NCBI RefSeq assembly: GCF_000715075.1
Contig: NC_134101.1
Span: 28,140,822-28,204,821 of the forward strand
DNA from: Nicotiana tabacum
Taxonomy: Eukaryota; Streptophyta; Magnoliopsida; Solanales; Solanaceae
Direction of reading: 5' to 3'
DNA: 64,000 nucleotides
Shown: in pieces, positions 43,540 to 53,627 of the stretch
Layout: every line of letters starts with the position of its first letter
How positions within the stretch are numbered: the stretch's first letter is position 1
The notes under the pieces: generated by a model
Databases searched by the model: none
Told to the model about the DNA's origin: nothing
The model's input: only the letters and a program-made list of their open reading frames with translations
Program-made: the position numbers and the translations under genes

Positions 43540-43557
43540 GTACGGAGACGTCTGTAC
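43540..43557. promoter_or_regulatory. Leader near-palindrome of element D
   Basis: GTACGGAGACGTCTGTAC, with a perfect AGACGTCT core (43546-43553) flanked by GTAC on both sides. It lies 57 bp after the primer site and about 115 bp before the gag start. Confidence 0.6.
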
Positions 43558-43671
43558 TTATCTTTGGGAGGTTCTGGAACTATTAGGAAAGAATTACACT
43601 TCTTTGATTCCTTTTCATGCGAAATTGTTGACTTCGAAATTCTAAACTTCTGTATTCTATTCTCTCATAGA

Positions 43672-45120
43672 TGGTGAGGACACGTACAAGCGGATCTGAT
43701 GACCAGGCACCCACACCCCCTGCTAGAGCCGCGAGAGGCCGGGGTTGAGGTAGATGCCAAAGACATCCATGCGCTGCAGTTAGAGCACCCGCGCAAGCTG
43801 CGACAGAAGAGCCCCCAGTAGCTCCAGTTGTAGGGCAGGCACCTGAGGCACCTGTTGCTGCACCAGCCCTCCAGGAGACTCCAGCCCAGTTTCTGAGCAT
43901 GATCAGCACCTTGGCTCAGGATGGATTGATTCCACTTGCTCCTGCCACATCTCAGGCCGGGGGAGGAGCACAGACTCCCATCGCCGGTACTCCAGAGCAA
44001 CGGGTTCAAGTCAACCAAGTTTTGGAGATTTTTTCGATACAACCAGTAGCTCCAGCTCAGCCCGAGGTTAAGGCAGCAGTTTCCGGTGCGGAGCAGCTCA
44101 GACTTGAGAGGTACAAGAAGTACCACCCTCTTACCTTCAGTGGATTGGCGTCAGAGGATGCCCAGGGTTTTCTGGAGGAGTGTCACCGTATTCTCCATAC
44201 TATGGGTGTAGCGGAGTCGAGTGGGGTTTCTTTTACTGCATTCCAGCTGAGAGGAGCAGCTTATCAGTGGTGGCATGCCTATGAGTTGAGTAGTTTGGCT
44301 GAGGCAGCTTCACTTACGTGGACTCAGTTCTCGGACATGTTCTTGAGGTAGTATGTTCCCCAGACTCTCAGAGACGCATGGCGCGCGGAGTTAGAGTAGT
44401 TGCTCCAGGGTGCTATGACTGTGTCAGAGTATGCATTTCGCTTCAGTCATTTGGCCCAACATGCACCCGCATTGGTTGCCACAGTTCTAGAGAGGATTCG
44501 TCTGTTTATTGAGGGACTCCACCCTAGTATCAGGCTTAGCATGGCCCAGGAGTTGGAGATGGATATTTCTTACCAGCAGGTTGTGAGTATTGCTAGGCTA
44601 GTGGAGGGTATGCTTGCTCGGGAGAGAGAGGAGAGGGAGGCCAAGAGGTCTCGAGTGTCTGGCACTTACAGTGGTACTCGTTCCCCAGCTGCAGTTCGCC
44701 ATGGTAGGGGCTATGGGAGTCGCACGGTTCATTGAGCTCTTCCAGCCGCCAGTGGTATTCTGGTCCTTTCTAGGCCCCAGGAGCCTTATTATGCACCGCC
44801 AGTGTCTAGTGTGCCTCCTGTACGGGTTACTTTTAGCGATCAGTCCAACAGACCTAGCCCGAGCCAGTCACAGAAGCCATGCTCTCTGAGAGCTTGTTTT
44901 GAGTGTAGCGACACCCGCCATATGGTAAGGGATTTCCCTAAACCTAAGATGGGTGCATCTCCACAGACTTCTCAGCCATCGCGTGCTCCACCGGGTCCTC
45001 AGGCTATGATTAAGCTACCACCCTACCTGCTCAGCCAGTTCGAGGTGGAGGTCGGGGAGGTCGAGGTAACCCTTGAGGGGGAGGCCAGGCCAGATATTAT
45101 GCTCTTTCGGCTCGTACATA
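43672..45120 (+). pseudogene. Element D gag
   Basis: Start MVRTRTSGSDDQAP, RG-rich tract, then MISTLAQDGLIPL, YKKYHPLTFSGLASEDAQ, RGAAYQWWHAYEL, WTQFSDMFLR, MTVSEYAFRFSHLAQHAP, IRLFIEGL, VSIARLVEGM, and a zinc knuckle CFECSDTRHMVRDF whose last Cys is Phe. In-frame stops lie at 43746-43748 (TGA), 44349-44351 and 44397-44399 (TAG). A frameshift near 44735 leads into the knuckle frame. Gag would form the particle, but here it is interrupted in at least four places. Confidence 0.92.
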
Positions 45121-45159
45121 GGCAGTTGCTTCCGACTCTGTCATTACAGGTATTGTTCT

Positions 45160-45529
45160 GGTCTGTCATAGAGACATGTCGGTCTTATTTGATCCAGACT
45201 CTATATATTCCTATGTGTCCTCTTATTTTGCCCCATATTTGGGCATATCTCGGGATTCCTTGAGTTCCCCTATTTATATGTTTACTCCTGTGGGAGATTC
45301 TCTTGTTGTGGACCGCGTGTATCGGTCGTGTTTGATTGCTCTTAGTGGTTTTGAGACCAGAGCCGATTTATTATTGCTCAGTATGGTAGACTTTGATGTT
45401 ATCTTGGGCATGGACTGGCTGTCGCCCCATTATGCTATTCTTGATTGTCACGCTAAGATCGTGACGCTGGCTATGCTAGGATTATCGCGATTAGAGTGGA
45501 GAGGTACCTTAGAGTATACTCCCAGCAAA
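45160..45529 (+). pseudogene. Element D protease, cut by solo LTR E
   Basis: Reads LFDPDSIYSYVSSYFAPYLGI, VGDSLVVDRVYRSC, ETRADLLLLSMVDFDVILGMDWLSPHYA, HAKIVTLAMLGLSRLEW. The Gly of the active-site loop is Asp (compare LFDPGS in B and G), which should impair the protease. The frame is interrupted at VI by solo LTR E and resumes at 48043. Confidence 0.92.
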
Positions 45530-45534
45530 GTTAT

Positions 45535-48042
45535 TGTTACACCCCATGCTTTTGTACGTGAAAGTACATCGTAAGTCAATTGATGTAAGCTTGAAAATGA
45601 GATCCTCTTTGAAAGTATATAAGGTGATTTAACGATGTTACGTCCCATTTTCGCAAGCCTTTAAGATATCATCCGGGGGAAAATGTTTCTAATGGGACAT
45701 GATGTTACACCCCGTACTTCAGACATCACTATCATCATAGGATTATCTAATGTGAGCTCAAAAAGGACAAAGTCCTTCTACAAGGATAAGAAATGTTTAC
45801 CGAAGTCTTAAGTAAGTTAAGATGAATATGAGACTTGTTAATCATGATTTAAATGAGTTTAAAGTCATGATATGACTATATATGATGTTTGGATATAAAA
45901 TATAAAGTTTGGGAAAAATTGGATTTACGTTGCGGAAAAACCGACGAAGGATTTGCCTTGTAATGGAGGGTTTTTAGCAATATATTTAGTGTGCTATATG
46001 GGGTATTTTGGGACATATTATATAAAAAATTGAAGGTCTTGGAATTTAGTTTTCAACGCTCTTAACCGTTTATTCATACGACATCCGGATAAAAAGATAT
46101 AAGCGTCTGAAGAAGGGCCAATCATAGGGTGCCAAGTAGCACCTTTTTGACTTTTTAAAAAATGGGATATTTACATCCCTTAGCTCGTCTCTTTCTCCAT
46201 TTTTCCAAAGAGCACGCCCAAATAACACCCCTAACCTTACCCTTAAGCTCTCTACAAGTTCTTCAAATAATATTATCATCCCGGACACGAAATCAAGTAG
46301 CGATAACATTAAAACGATCCCTACGACGTAAGTATCGCTGTATTGCCTCTCTTTTTCTTTGTAGTTTGAGTTTTGGAATGTATTTAATAGTTAAGAATAT
46401 TCCTACTTTCTTTATTTAAGCTCTTAAATATCAATAAAGGTTGATAAATTCATTTCCTAATAGTTAGAACTCACGGGACGGTGATCGGAAGCCATGAGTT
46501 CGAGTTATTTGACTTGTAGTGTACTGTTTTGTGGGCAGTTTCGGGTTGCCTTTGGGCTGTCTATTTTTCTACTATTTAATGGAGTTTTGGTGAAGAAATG
46601 TTGTGGAGAAATACCACATAATGACGGAATGGTGGGCTGGTCATTCGTCATTACGTGTTTTAGGTTGTTTGACACTACTTTGGTTGTCGTTTCATGTATG
46701 AAGTGATTAGGGTGTGTGGGATATTTTGTGGTATATTGTGATGGAGATAAGGTTGGAAAATGATTCTTACATGTTGTTATTGTTGTGTTCTTGTTGTTTT
46801 TGGTATATGGTATTGGAGGAGGGCCTAGTTACAGGGGAGATGCTGCCCAAATTTACGTAAACGAGCTACATCAGGACTGATTTTTAATCTCCTTATGCTG
46901 TGGTAAATGGAGTTGAGTTGTTTGAAGAATTTCTCAGAAGGTATTAAGGACTCAATGGAGTTAAGGTATGTTAAGGCTAAACCTTTCTTCATTTTAGCAT
47001 GATCCCGTAACTACATGTGTTTGATAACGAAGCATAAAGAGAATTTCGTACTCCCGAATTTATATACATTATCCTAGTCTCATAAGTTATAGTATTCTCC
47101 CTTATCGGGATATTATATTCAATTGAGTATTGTCTTCTTCCAGTCAAGAGAGCAGAAGGTCTATATATATACAATATTATAGTATTTTCACCATCATCGA
47201 GCTATAATCGCTGGGCAGGCCCCTATTGGGCAACCTCTCCTCAGAAGGTAAGTTATATACCGAGCCGACTGTGACCGAGCGCCTACGAGAGAGCCCAGTT
47301 GGCCTAGATACAGATCCTAGTATGGCCGAGCGCCTATGAGCAAGCCTACTACGGCAGAGCAATTATATATACCGAGCCTTATAAGGTCGGGCAACTATTT
47401 ACCTACTATATTGAGAGAGTTGAGTCAGTATCAGCAGGTGAGCATATCTCCAGATTATCTTTGACTCCCAGTTACTTTCAGTTATTATATTATCAGTTCA
47501 GTTTTAGCTTTCAGTATATTGCCTTACATACTCGGTATATTATTTCATACTGACGTCCCTTTTCTGGGGGAGCTGCATTTTATACGTGCAGGTTCAGACA
47601 GACAGACGGGTAGATCTCCGCATTAGGTGTTGCCCGAGTTCAGCTGGATCGGTAAGCTCCATGCCCTTCGGAGTTTCCGGGTCTAAAGCTTTATGTACAT
47701 CTTGTGTATATATGTATATATGTTATGAGTAGGTCGGGGCCATGTTCTGATCATAGTATATCCATTAGTAGAGGCTTGTAGACATATCCTGTCAGTTAGT
47801 GCAGTATGTTGGGCTTGTAGGCCTTTTATGTATATTTTGTTGGTTTGCCAGCCGTAGTAGTTATGACGGCCTTGTCAGCCCAACTTTATATTGATGTTTA
47901 TTCAGCATTCGCAATTGTCTAACAATGTGGCCCATGGCCAAAGTATGACATTATATGTTCATAGTCCCTTAGTCGCAAGTTGGTACACAAGGATAGGTGA
48001 GGTACCGAGTGCCGGTCTCGCCCCCAGGTTTAGGGCGTGACA
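45535..48042 (+). mobile_element. Solo LTR E (TSD GTTAT)
   Basis: 2508 bp from TGTTACACCCC to GGGCGTGACA, flanked by GTTAT at 45530-45534 and 48043-48047. No internal region, so it is the product of LTR-LTR recombination. A second TGTTACACCCC-like start occurs at 45704, a partial duplication of its own end. It carries a GACGTAAGT motif (GT at 46328), GCCGAGCGCCTA-type repeats (about 47200-47395), and an acceptor-like ATACGTGCAG at 47591. It is a different family from the other LTRs. Confidence 0.93.
46328..47591 (+). other. Intron-like interval in solo LTR E
   Basis: ACGACGTAAGTATCG donor-like, family tandem repeats, then TTATACGTGCAG/GTTCAG. It lacks the GAGGTGACG hairpin of the other families, so only part of the module is present. 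Confidence 0.4.
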
Positions 48043-48955
48043 GTTATTTCATTTCTTAAAGCTCAACGAATGGTTGAGAAGGGGTATGACGCGTATCTAG
48101 CGTATGTGAGAGATATCAGTATTGATGCCCCTACAGTTGAGTTAGTCCCAGTAGTGAGGGACTTTCTAGATGTGTTTCCAGCTGATCTTTCGGGCATGCC
48201 GCCCGACAGAGATATTGATTTTGGCATTGATTTGTTGCTGGGCACTCAGCCCATCTCTATTCCTCCATATCATATGGCTCCTCCTGAGTTGAAGGAGTTG
48301 AAGGAGAAGTTACATAAGTTGCTTGATAAGGGCTTCATTCGGCTCAGTGTGTCACCTTAGGGTGCTCCTGTCTTATTTGTGAAGAAGGATGGTTCTATGC
48401 GGATGTGTATTGATTACCGCCAGTTGAACAAAGTCACAATGAAGAATAGGTATCCATTGCCCTTTATTGATGACCTATTTGATCCGTTACATGGTTCCAG
48501 GGTGTTTTCCAAGATTGACTTACGTTCAGGCTATCATCAGTCGAAGATTCGGGAACTAGATATCCAGAAGGCTGCTTTCAGGACTCAGTATGTTCACTAC
48601 GAGTTTCTTGTGATGTCATTTGGGCTGACCAACGCCCCAGCAACATTTATGCACTTGATGCACAGTGTGTTCCGACCCTATCTTTTACTCATTCATCATT
48701 GTGTTTATTGACGACATTCTGGTGTACTCCCGGACTCGGGAGGATCATAAGCAACACTTGATGACTGTGCTTCAGACCCTGAGAGAAAAGAAGTTATATG
48801 CAAAATTTTCAAAGTGTGAGTATTGGCTAGACTCAGTGGAATTCTTAAGCCATGTAGTATCAAGTGATGGGATCCAGGTGGATCCGAAGAAGGTTGAAGC
48901 AGTGTAGAGTTGGCCCAGACCGTCATCAGCCACGGAGATCCGGAGTTTTCTTGGT
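48043..48955 (+). pseudogene. Element D reverse transcriptase
   Basis: Resumes the protease-RT linker after E ([31 protein letters not shown]). A TAG replaces Trp in SVSP-stop-GAPVLF (48358-48360). Then [55 protein letters not shown], a frameshift near 48685, [11 protein letters not shown] with both catalytic Asp, [23 protein letters not shown], and a TAG at 48905-48907 (Gln position). It is well preserved apart from these lesions. Confidence 0.93.
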
Positions 48956-49696
48956 TTGGCGGGGTATTACCGTCGTTTTGTAAAGGGATTATCATCTATT
49001 GCAGCACCTATGTCCAGGCTAACCCAGAAGGGTGCTCTGTTCAGGTGGACAGAGGAGTTTGAGGAGAGCTTTCAGAAGCTCAAGACATCTTTGACTACAA
49101 CCCCAGTATTGGTATTGCCTATAGGTTCGGGGTCTTATACTGTATATTGTGATGCGTCGCGGATTGGTCTCAGTGCGGTGTTGATGCTGGACGGTAGGGT
49201 GATTGCCTACGCGTCCAGACAGTTGAAGGTGCATGAAAAGAACTATCATGTCCACGGCCTTGAGTTAGCAGCTATTGTTCATGCCTTGAAGATTTGGCGG
49301 CACTATTTGTACGGTGTCCCTTATGAGATTTACACATATCATCAGAGTTTGCAGCATCTGTTTAAGCAAAAGGATCTTAACTTGCATCAGCGGAGGTGGT
49401 TGGAGCTACTTAAGGACTATGATATCACCATTTTGTACCATCCGGGGAAGGCCAATGTGGTGGCCGATGCTTTGAGTCGCCGAGCAAAGAGTTTGGGGAG
49501 TTTAGCATATCTACCAGCAGCAGAGAGGCTATTGGCGTTGGATGTTCAGGCCTTATCTAGCCAGTTTGTGAGGTTGGATATTTCTGAGCCGAGCCGAGTA
49601 TTGGCTTGTGTGGTCTCTCGGTCTTCTCTCTATGATCTTATTAGTGAGCGTCAGTATGATGACCCCCATCTGCTTGTCCTTAAGGACACAGTTTAG
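48956..49696 (+). pseudogene. Element D RNase H and connection
   Basis: A 246-codon open frame: [49 protein letters not shown] (first Asp), [32 protein letters not shown] (Glu), [13 protein letters not shown] (Tyr where B, A and others have Asp in TDH), [25 protein letters not shown], then the spacer [18 protein letters not shown]. It ends at a TAG (49694-49696). The third acidic residue is lost, so RNase H is probably inactive. Confidence 0.92.
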
Positions 49697-50342
49697 CACG
49701 ATGATGCTAAGGAGGTCACTATTGGGGATGATGGTGCATTGAGGATGCAGGGCAGGCTTTGTGTGCCCAATGTGGATGGTTTGCATGATTTGATTCTCCA
49801 GGAGGCTCACAGCTTGCGGTACTCCATTTATCCGGGTGCCTTGAAGATGCACCAGGACTTGAGGCAACATTACTAGTGGAGGAGGATGAATAAGGACATA
49901 GTGGAGTATGTAGCTCGGTGTCTAAATTTCCAACAGGTGAAGTATGAGCATCAGCGACCAGGTGGGTTACTTTAGAAGTTAGAGATTCCAGAGTGGAAAT
50001 GGGAGCGGATCACTATGGATTTCATTGTTGGACTCGCACGGACTCAGCGAAGGTTTGAAGCAGTTTGGGTGATTGTGGATAGGCTGACCAAGTCAACTCA
50101 TTTCCTTCCTATGATGACTACCTATTCTTCCGAGCAACTGGCTTAAATATATATCCGCGAGATCGTCAGGCTTCATGGCATAACATTATCTATCATCTCT
50201 GACCGGGGTACGCAGTTTACATCATGATTCTGGAGGGCAGTACAACATGAGTTAGGTACTCGAGTGGAGCTGAGCACAATATTTCACCCTCAGATGGATG
50301 GGCAGTCCAAGCGCACTATTCAGATATTAGAGGATATGCTCC
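49697..50342 (+). pseudogene. Element D integrase, N-terminal and core part
   Basis: Reads [22 protein letters not shown] (His to Tyr in the zinc finger), HY-stop-WRRM, CLNFQQVK (second Cys to Phe), WKWERITMDF, WVIVDRLTKSTHF, SIISDRGTQFTS (second Asp present here, unlike A, B and G), HPQMDGQSKRT (catalytic Glu replaced by Lys), ILEDMLHAC. Stops occur near 49874, 49972, 50143 and 50224. It is interrupted by solo LTR F after HAC and continues at 52860. Confidence 0.92.
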
Positions 50343-51027
50343 ATGCGTGTAATGACCTAACCGGTCATTTTAATTTTTAGAACCCCGTTCCCTAAAATAA
50401 AACTTCCCGTAGGTGCTTGTAATAATTTATGACTTGCGAGGATGGTTGGTTCGGGATTTGGAAGTGTTTGAGGTAAAACCGGAACACTTGGTTCCTTAAG
50501 TTGGCCTTAAAGTGCTAAGTTTGACTTCGGTCAACTTTTTGTGAAAACAACCCCGGAATAGAATTTTTATGATTCCAACAGCTCCGTATGGTGATTTTGG
50601 ACTTAGGAGCATGTTCGGAATTTTATTTGGAAGTCCATAGTTAAATTAGGCTTGAAATGGCTAAAAATAAGAATTTAAGTTTGGAAGTTTGATCGATGAG
50701 TTAACTTTTTGATACCGGAGTCGGAATCCAGTTCCGAAAATTTTCATAGCTCCGTTATATAATTTATGACTTGTGTGTAAAATTTGAGGTCAATCGGAGT
50801 TGATTTGATAGGTTCCGACATTGAATGTAGAAGTTGAAAACTCTTAGTTTCGTTAAGCTTGAATTGGGGTATGATTCATGGTTTTAGCATTGTTTGATAT
50901 GATTTAGAGGTTCGACTAAGTTCGTATGTTGTTTTAGGACTTGTTGGTATATTTGGTTGAGGTCTCGAGGGCTTCGGGTGAGTTTCGGATGGTTAACGGA
51001 TCAAAAACTTGAGTTAAAAAGCTGCTG

Positions 51028-51116
51028 CCATTCGCCATTTTTAACAAATTGGCGAATTGGAGGGCAGTTTTATAAAAAGAGGGCATTCGTCCCATTCGCC
51101 ATTTTTAACAAATTGG
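51028..51116 (+). promoter_or_regulatory. TATA box of F between two copies of a 25 bp direct repeat
   Basis: CCATTCGCCATTTTTAACAA plus ATTGG occurs at 51028-51052 and again at 51092-51116. TTTATAAAAAG lies between them (51069-51079). The first copy also forms an 8 bp inverted repeat ATTCGCCA...TGGCGAAT. This replaces the CG word block that other families have here. Confidence 0.6.
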
Positions 51117-51577
51117 ATCTTGAGCAGAGGTGATTTTGATAGATTTTCAAGGAAAGACATTTGGGGTAAGTGATTCCAACTCGTATTTGGTCTATATGTA
51201 CAATTATATCATTGTTTTCACCATAAATTAGTGTTTTGAGATTTAAATTTGGGAAATTTCTAGAAATCTCATAGAAATGAATTTTTGAGATTTCGGTATT
51301 GATTCGGAGTCGGATTTGAGTGAAACTGGTATCGTTGGACTCGTAATTGAATGGGTTGTCGGATTTCATAACTTTCGCCAGATTCCGAAATGTGGGCCCC
51401 GTGAGCAAATTTTTAAGTAATTTTGGGATCTTTTCTTTAAAATGTAGTATTTTTTTATAGAATTGATTCCTATAATATTTAGTGATTGTATCGAATTATT
51501 TTGGCTAGATTCGAGCCAGACGGAGTTGGATAATCGTGAAAAAGGCCTTATAGTGGATTAAATTAGAGCAAGACGAG

Positions 51578-52516
51578 GTAAGTCTCTTGTCTAATCTTGT
51601 GAGGGGGAAATTACCTCATAGGTGATTAAAATTAAATAATTGTTGCTAATTGTGGGGGGGGGGGGGGGGCTACGTACGCACGAGGTGACGAGAGTCCGTG
51701 CGTAGCTACTATTAATGCTAAAGTCCGGGTAGTTTAGGACTCAAAGCATGCCTTACTTGTGTATATTGTATTCTTTGATTTATTTATATTAATTGATATC
51801 TATATGAATATATTGTGAATTGTTAGATAAAGATACTAAAGGATGGAAATCTCATAGGCTTGATTTTCTGTTTAAATCAATTAATTGTTAAAAGAAATTG
51901 TTCTCCTCCCGAAATTACCTTATAATAAATATAATCTCCTTCCGGAGGCACATAAGAAAATGTCCTCCTTTCTTGTGGAGCGGGTCGAACGCCTCAGCAG
52001 GATAGAAGCATCTATGGATCGCGTCGCACGTCCCTCGGCAGTGTACACGACACTCTGGATCGGGCCGTACGTCCTCGGCAGAAATCGTGCTTAATAATAA
52101 TAATTACACAATACTTTAATAATTTATTTCAGCTTATGAAGCTAATTAATAAATTGGAAAATCTTTGGAATTTAATGAATTATTATTCTTGCTTGTTAAG
52201 GAATTAATTGTTACTCCTGTGAATGAGGTTTAATTGATAAATTAGAAATTATTTGAATTGAGGGAATTTAATTAATATATTGAGAATTGTTACATTTGAA
52301 GGAAATATGATTATTTCTTCTGATTAAATAGATTATTGTAAATTCTGTAAATCATGCTGATTTAAATATCCTAGTTTTATTTCAGTTATTATTATTGACC
52401 CTTAGTGAGTGTCAAAGTCGGCCATCTCGTCTCTACCACTTCGAGATTAGGCTTGATACTTACTGGGTACACGTTGTTTACGTACTCATACTACACTTGC
52501 TGCACTTTTTGTGCAG
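51578..52516 (+). other. Intron-like interval in solo LTR F
   Basis: CGAG/GTAAGTCTCTTGTCTAATC; hairpin TACGCACG / CGTGCGTA around AGGTGACGAGAGTC (about 51674-51703); GCAGTGTAC and CTCGGCAG repeats; CTTACTGGGTAC; TACTCATACTACACTTGC; TTTTTGTGCAG at 52516. Confidence 0.5.
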
Positions 52517-52859
52517 GATCTGAGACAGGTACTAGTGGAGGACCTATCATCACATACCCACGTCATCCCGAGGCATAGTAGTGAGTTGCCTTTCTCAGCC
52601 GTTCTGCAGCTACCACTGTCTCTTCTTATATTTATATTCTGTCTATTTTATTTCAGACAGTATTTGGAGTTTTGTATAATCTACTAGATGCTCATGCACT
52701 TGTGACACCGGGTCTTGGTACACACATTGGTAGAAATTGGTATTTTATTATTTTTCTTGGAATAAAAGTTTAACCAATGTACGTTTGACTTATTAGTTGG
52801 CTTGCCTAGCTGTAGTGTTGGGCGCCATCATGACCTATAGGTGAAATTGGGTCGTGACA

Positions 52860-53616
52860 GTGCGTGTATGATAGATTTTGGAGGTTCTTGGGATCAGTTC
52901 TTGTCACTTGTGGAGTTTGCCTACAACAACAGTTATCAGTCGAGCATCCAGATGGCACCGTATGAGGCTTTGTATGGTAGGCGGTATCGGTCTCCAGTGG
53001 GTTGGCTCGAGCCGGGTGAGGCTAGATTATTCGGTACAGACTTGGTTCAGGATGCCCTAGATAAGATGAAGGTGATTCAGGATCGACTTCGCACAGCCCG
53101 GTCCAGACAGAAGAGTTATGTGGATCGAAAGGTTCGCGATATTGCATTCATGGTTGGAGAGTGGGTCTTGCTCCGGGTTTCACCTATGAAGGGCGTTATG
53201 AGGTTCGGGAAGAAGGGCAAGCTGAGCCCAAGGTTCATTGGTCCCTTCGAGGTGTTGGGGCGTGTTGGGGAGGTTTCTTATGAGCTTGCCTTACCTCCCA
53301 GTCTAGCAGGAGTTCATCCGGTATACTATGTTTCTATGCTCCAGAAGTATTAGGTGATCCGTCTCATGTGCTGGATTTCAGCTCAGTCCAGTTGGACAAG
53401 GATCTATCTTATGTTGAGGAGCCAATGGTTATTTTGGACAAGCAGGTTCGAAAGCTGAGGTCAAAGAACATTGCTTCCGTGAAGGTTCAGTGGAGGGGTC
53501 AGCCGGTCGATGAGGCGACTTGGGAGACCGAGCATGATATGCGCAGACGCTATCCTCATATTTTCACCACTTCAGGTATGTGTCTATGCTCGTTTGAGGA
53601 TGAACGATTATTTTAA
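52860..53616 (+). pseudogene. Element D integrase C-terminus and chromodomain
   Basis: Continues after [84 protein letters not shown]-stop (53351-53353), then LDFSSVQLDKDLSY, ILDKQVRKLRSKN, a full chromodomain ([27 protein letters not shown]) and the FEDERLF end with a TAA at 53614-53616. Only the one stop breaks this part. The chromodomain itself is intact. Confidence 0.93.
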
Positions 53617-53627
53617 GAGGGGGAGGA
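53615..53627 (+). promoter_or_regulatory. Polypurine tract of element D
   Basis: AAGAGGGGGAGGA directly before the 3' LTR. Confidence 0.88.

Larger units (their letters stand above)
50348..52859 (+). mobile_element. Solo LTR F
   Basis: 2512 bp from TGTAATGACC to GGGTCGTGACA, plus orientation. Flanks are ATGCG (50343-50347) and GTGCG (52860-52864), a TSD with one mismatch; the integrase frame continues across. Contents: ATTCGCCA/TGGCGAAT inverted repeat, TATA box, 5' splice-like site 51578, hairpin with AGGTGACGAGAG, a 16 G run (51654-51669), CTCGGCAG repeats, acceptor-like GTGCAG at 52516. Its end resembles the LTR of B. Confidence 0.93.

Noticed and set aside
45535..48042. E as a complete small element
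   Set aside because: TSD flanks a single LTR; no primer site, PPT or second LTR inside.
51654..51669. 16 G run as a functional G-quadruplex (also 43445-43461)
   Set aside because: Homopolymers of this kind are error-prone in assembly and differ between LTR copies; no supporting context.
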